This document shows, piece by piece, positions 61,760 through 64,000 of a DNA stretch of 64,000 nucleotides. The DNA is taken from NCBI RefSeq assembly GCF_001677955.1, contig NZ_LELA01000012.1, forward strand, positions 1-64,000, read 5' to 3'. This DNA is from Chryseobacterium sp. BGARF1 (GTDB lineage: Bacteria; Bacteroidota; Bacteroidia; Flavobacteriales; Weeksellaceae). A program made the position numbers and the translations under genes. A model generated the notes under the pieces. It made no database searches. It was not told where the DNA came from and saw only the letters and a program-made list of their open reading frames with translations. How positions within the stretch are numbered: position 1 is the first letter of the stretch; each line of letters starts with the position of its first letter.

Positions 61760-61999
61760 GGGTCGATTTTTAGTTCTTATAAATATATGCAAAAGAGACA
61801 ATAAAAAGAAATTTTTTCTCTACAATTAGAGATTTAATTAAAAAAAATCAACTAAATATGATAAACACTGACTTCTTCGAGCTCTCCTTTATAAAAAGCA
61901 TTTTAAAACTTTAACACTTCCTTAACTAAACCTTGGCTTCATAATTGAAATTATTAAGACTTAGACTTCAAAAGTTTAATCGTATAGAAAATTTGAGTT
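61760..61999. other. Gene-free upstream region
   Basis: AT-rich, no repeat or clear -7 element found; it probably contains the promoter of the lipoprotein gene at 62000. Confidence 0.4.
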
Positions 62000-62542
62000 A
62001 TGAAAAATATAGTTTTAGCAGGTTTGATTTCAATATTTACATTGACTGCCTGTAAGAAGGATGATAATAAAGTTGCTGAAAAAACTTTAGAACAACAGAA
62101 ATTAGAATTTCAGGCGCGACAGCTTGATATAGAAAAGCAAAAATTGGCAATTGAAAGAGAAAGATTTGCCTACGAAACACAAAAAAGAACCGACAGCATA
62201 GCGGAAGTTGAAAAAGCCAAAACAGCTGCAGCTGCTGCAAAACCACAAGTCATCAAAGAAACCAAAACAATATACAGAGATGCACCGTCTTCTTCTAGCA
62301 ATAATGGAAGCCAGGCAAGCAACTCTTCATCTCAAGGTACTACAGCAGCTAAGAAAAAAGGGATAAGTGAGGCTGCAAAAGGTACAGCTATTGGTGTAGT
62401 GAGTGGTGCCGCTTTGGGAGCTATTGTCAATAAGAAAAACCGTGGTGGTGGTGCTGTAGTAGGAGGTATCATTGGTGGTGCAACAGGATATACTTTAGGT
62501 AGATCACAAGACAGAAAAAGTGGTCGGGTACAGCCTAAATAA
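62000..62542 (+). CDS. Lipoprotein with coiled coil and glycine zipper
   Basis: 180 aa. Signal with lipobox TLTAC (Cys18). A charged coiled coil (about 27-75, EQQKLEFQARQLDIEKQKLAIERERFAYETQKR) is followed by a Ser-rich linker and a glycine-zipper segment (about 115-168, GTAIGVVSGAALGAIV, GGGAVVGGIIGGATGYTLGRS). This resembles YMGG-like/glycine-zipper envelope proteins that pack in the outer membrane. It is monocistronic with its own terminator. Function unknown. Confidence 0.85.
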   Translation: MKNIVLAGLISIFTLTACKKDDNKVAEKTLEQQKLEFQARQLDIEKQKLAIERERFAYETQKRTDSIAEVEKAKTAAAAAKPQVIKETKTIYRDAPSSSSNNGSQASNSSSQGTTAAKKKGISEAAKGTAIGVVSGAALGAIVNKKNRGGGAVVGGIIGGATGYTLGRSQDRKSGRVQPK

Positions 62543-62563
62543 TTAAATATTTTCACAAACATT

Positions 62564-62595
62564 AAAGATTGCTTATTTTTAGGCAATCTTTTTTT
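62564..62595 (+). terminator. Terminator of the glycine-zipper lipoprotein
   Basis: AAAGATTGC (62564-62572) and GCAATCTTT (62583-62591), then a T run ending right before the ATG at 62596. Confidence 0.88.
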
Positions 62596-64000
62596 ATGCT
62601 ACTAACTTTATGCTCCACCATTTTTCTAATCACAACCTTTATGGGTTGGGGAAAACTGATGGAAAATATTTTTGGAAAAATCTTAAACGGAATTTCAGGA
62701 AAAATTTTAATGGGAATTTTCTCAACGGGTTTAATTTTCACCATTTTATCTTTTTTTATTCCTCTGAATTTATATGTAGAAATTCCTACAATTCTAATCG
62801 GACTCTTCTACTTTTTTAAAGATAAACTTTATCTAAAGTGTTTTCAATTCTCAAAAAAAGACTCAAGCATTTTGGGGATTTTAGCAACTGTCATTTTATT
62901 TTCAGCTTCTTTTTACCCTTTTATTTTAGACCATTTCGGCTACTATGTTCCTACGATAAAATGGCTTACAGAATACGGCTTGGTTAAAGGAATTTCTAAT
63001 CTTGATTTGATTTTGGGGCAAATGTCGGTTTGGCATATTTTACAGGCAGGGTTTAGCAATTTTACAGATCCTTTTTTTAAGCTCAATGCGATTTTACTTA
63101 TTATTTACGGAATTTATATTATCGAAAATAAAAGTTGGATTCAGCTTATTTTTATTCCCGTTTTACTTATTTTCTCACAATCTCCAAGCCCGGATTTGCC
63201 CGTAATTGTCTTTTCTTTGATTATTTTAAATGAAATTTTATCAACAAATAAAAATATTTCTTTTTTATTCGCCTTTTCAGTTTTCACTTTTGCCATAAAG
63301 CCAACAATCATTTGGCTGCCAATATTCATTCTGCTCTACTCTATTTTCATATCTAAATTTGATTATAAAAAGCTTATTTTCGGCTCGTTTGTTTTTCTTT
63401 TATTCATTGCGAAAAACATCTGGACATTTGGCTATCCCATTTTCCCTTTTGCCATTTTTGACTTAGGAATTTCATGGAAGTCTAATCCAGAACTTTTAAA
63501 AGCATCCTCAGAATTCGCTCTAGTAAAAACTTTTGATGAGCAATATTCTTATGCAGAAATAGTAAAATTTTCTTGGTTTGACCATATTAAAAATTGGCTT
63601 TCATTAAAAGGAATAAAGTCAATAATCAATATTTTATTTATCTTCAGTTTAATAGGTTTTATTATATTTTCTATCATTAAAAAAAATAAAATCATCAGTT
63701 TAATTTGTATTTCGATATTGATAAAAAGCATTTTGGTTTTGTTTTTTTCAGCACAATACCGATTTTTTATTGATGTATTTTTTGTACTATTTTTTATTTT
63801 TTTATTTAAAAGTTTAAACAAAAAAAACGCGCTCGTCATTTCATCATTTCTGTTTTTTATCGCGGTTGGAGCTTTTTCTTTCCCAAATCTTATTCAAAAG
63901 TTTATTCCAAGTTTTCAGGTGGGACGATTTATGAAACCATTTGAAAAAAATCAAATTATAAAACCATCTTATTACGAATACAATCAATACAATTCTTACA
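62596..64000 (+). CDS. Polytopic membrane protein (3' end beyond window)
   Basis: 468 codons open to the right edge. It is almost entirely hydrophobic, with about ten or more membrane segments, a short loop with FILDHFGYYVPTIKWLTEYGLVKGISNLD after the third, and FSQSPSPDLPVIVFSLIIL. The loop pattern resembles uncharacterised LIC_10190-type or ArnT-like glycosyltransferase-type membrane proteins of flavobacteria. The ATG at 62596 directly follows a terminator T run, so the start could be a later Met (62641). Function cannot be set. Confidence 0.7.
   Translation, partial: MLLTLCSTIFLITTFMGWGKLMENIFGKILNGISGKILMGIFSTGLIFTILSFFIPLNLYVEIPTILIGLFYFFKDKLYLKCFQFSKKDSSILGILATVILFSASFYPFILDHFGYYVPTIKWLTEYGLVKGISNLDLILGQMSVWHILQAGFSNFTDPFFKLNAILLIIYGIYIIENKSWIQLIFIPVLLIFSQSPSPDLPVIVFSLIILNEILSTNKNISFLFAFSVFTFAIKPTIIWLPIFILLYSIFISKFDYKKLIFGSFVFLLFIAKNIWTFGYPIFPFAIFDLGISWKSNPELLKASSEFALVKTFDEQYSYAEIVKFSWFDHIKNWLSLKGIKSIINILFIFSLIGFIIFSIIKKNKIISLICISILIKSILVLFFSAQYRFFIDVFFVLFFIFLFKSLNKKNALVISSFLFFIAVGAFSFPNLIQKFIPSFQVGRFMKPFEKNQIIKPSYYEYNQYNSY

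Overview
The window looks like a chromosomal segment of a Chryseobacterium-like flavobacterium (Bacteroidota). The DNA is AT-rich. Promoters fit the Bacteroidota pattern of a -33 TTG and a -7 TAnnTTTG. Gene content is typical of the group: type IX secretion (T9SS) cargo with C-terminal sorting domains, a DUF5103 T9SS plug protein, the cluster rpmB-rpmG-DUF4295-ftsY, a TonB-dependent receptor, many lipoproteins, and a small GG-leader peptide of the kind seen in Chryseobacterium. No transposase, prophage or CRISPR array was found.

Layout. 1-7.2 kb (minus strand): DUF2207/LemA pair, a stand-alone NIL-domain protein behind an operator-like palindrome, a YiiX-like lipoprotein, a DUF1801 protein and a T9SS cargo protein. 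7.4-10.2 kb: aminotransferase, lipoprotein and murB. 10.3-17.3 kb: TonB-dependent receptor, DUF4876-like lipoprotein, DUF6850-like outer-membrane protein and di-haem peroxidase, with a possible Fur-type site upstream. 17.4-25.3 kb: Sm-like two-repeat protein, proC, vanZ-like gene, lnt, FG-GAP T9SS cargo, ribosomal genes, ftsY and a GlsB-like protein. 25.4-33.2 kb: sppA, folK, two tandem OmpA-type proteins (one lacking the OmpA domain), recQ and fmt. 33.4-44.9 kb: ribBA with a degenerate second domain, LLM oxidoreductase, Pif1-like helicase, gamma-carbonic anhydrase-like protein, Nfu-type protein, hemH, a toxin-antitoxin pair, the T9SS plug and an MBL-fold hydrolase.

44.9-46.5 kb is a 1.57-kb gene-free region with nine exact DnaA boxes (TGTGGATAA), all in one orientation and in clusters with a 12-bp period. 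It is the best candidate for the chromosomal replication origin. 46.5-54.7 kb: thioredoxin-like protein, then a TetR regulator and a tripartite RND efflux system. One palindrome, TTAACACTGTTAA, occurs once at the tetR promoter and four more times, about 122 bp apart, upstream of the pump genes. 55-64 kb: miaA, yicC, gmk, nadA, a GG-leader Cys-rich peptide, folB, DUF4403 protein, RDD protein, tRNA-Cys, a glycine-zipper lipoprotein and a truncated polytopic membrane protein.

Non-coding DNA is rich in repeats: a three-copy MITE-like element with terminal inverted repeats and TAA/TTA target duplications, a two-copy nested-hairpin element flanking the efflux outer-membrane gene, a GC-rich structured element, and many long imperfect palindromes between genes. 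The most unusual items are the DnaA-box region, the TetR operator array with its tandem duplication, the GG-leader peptide, and the iron-type TonB/DUF4876/DUF6850/peroxidase locus.
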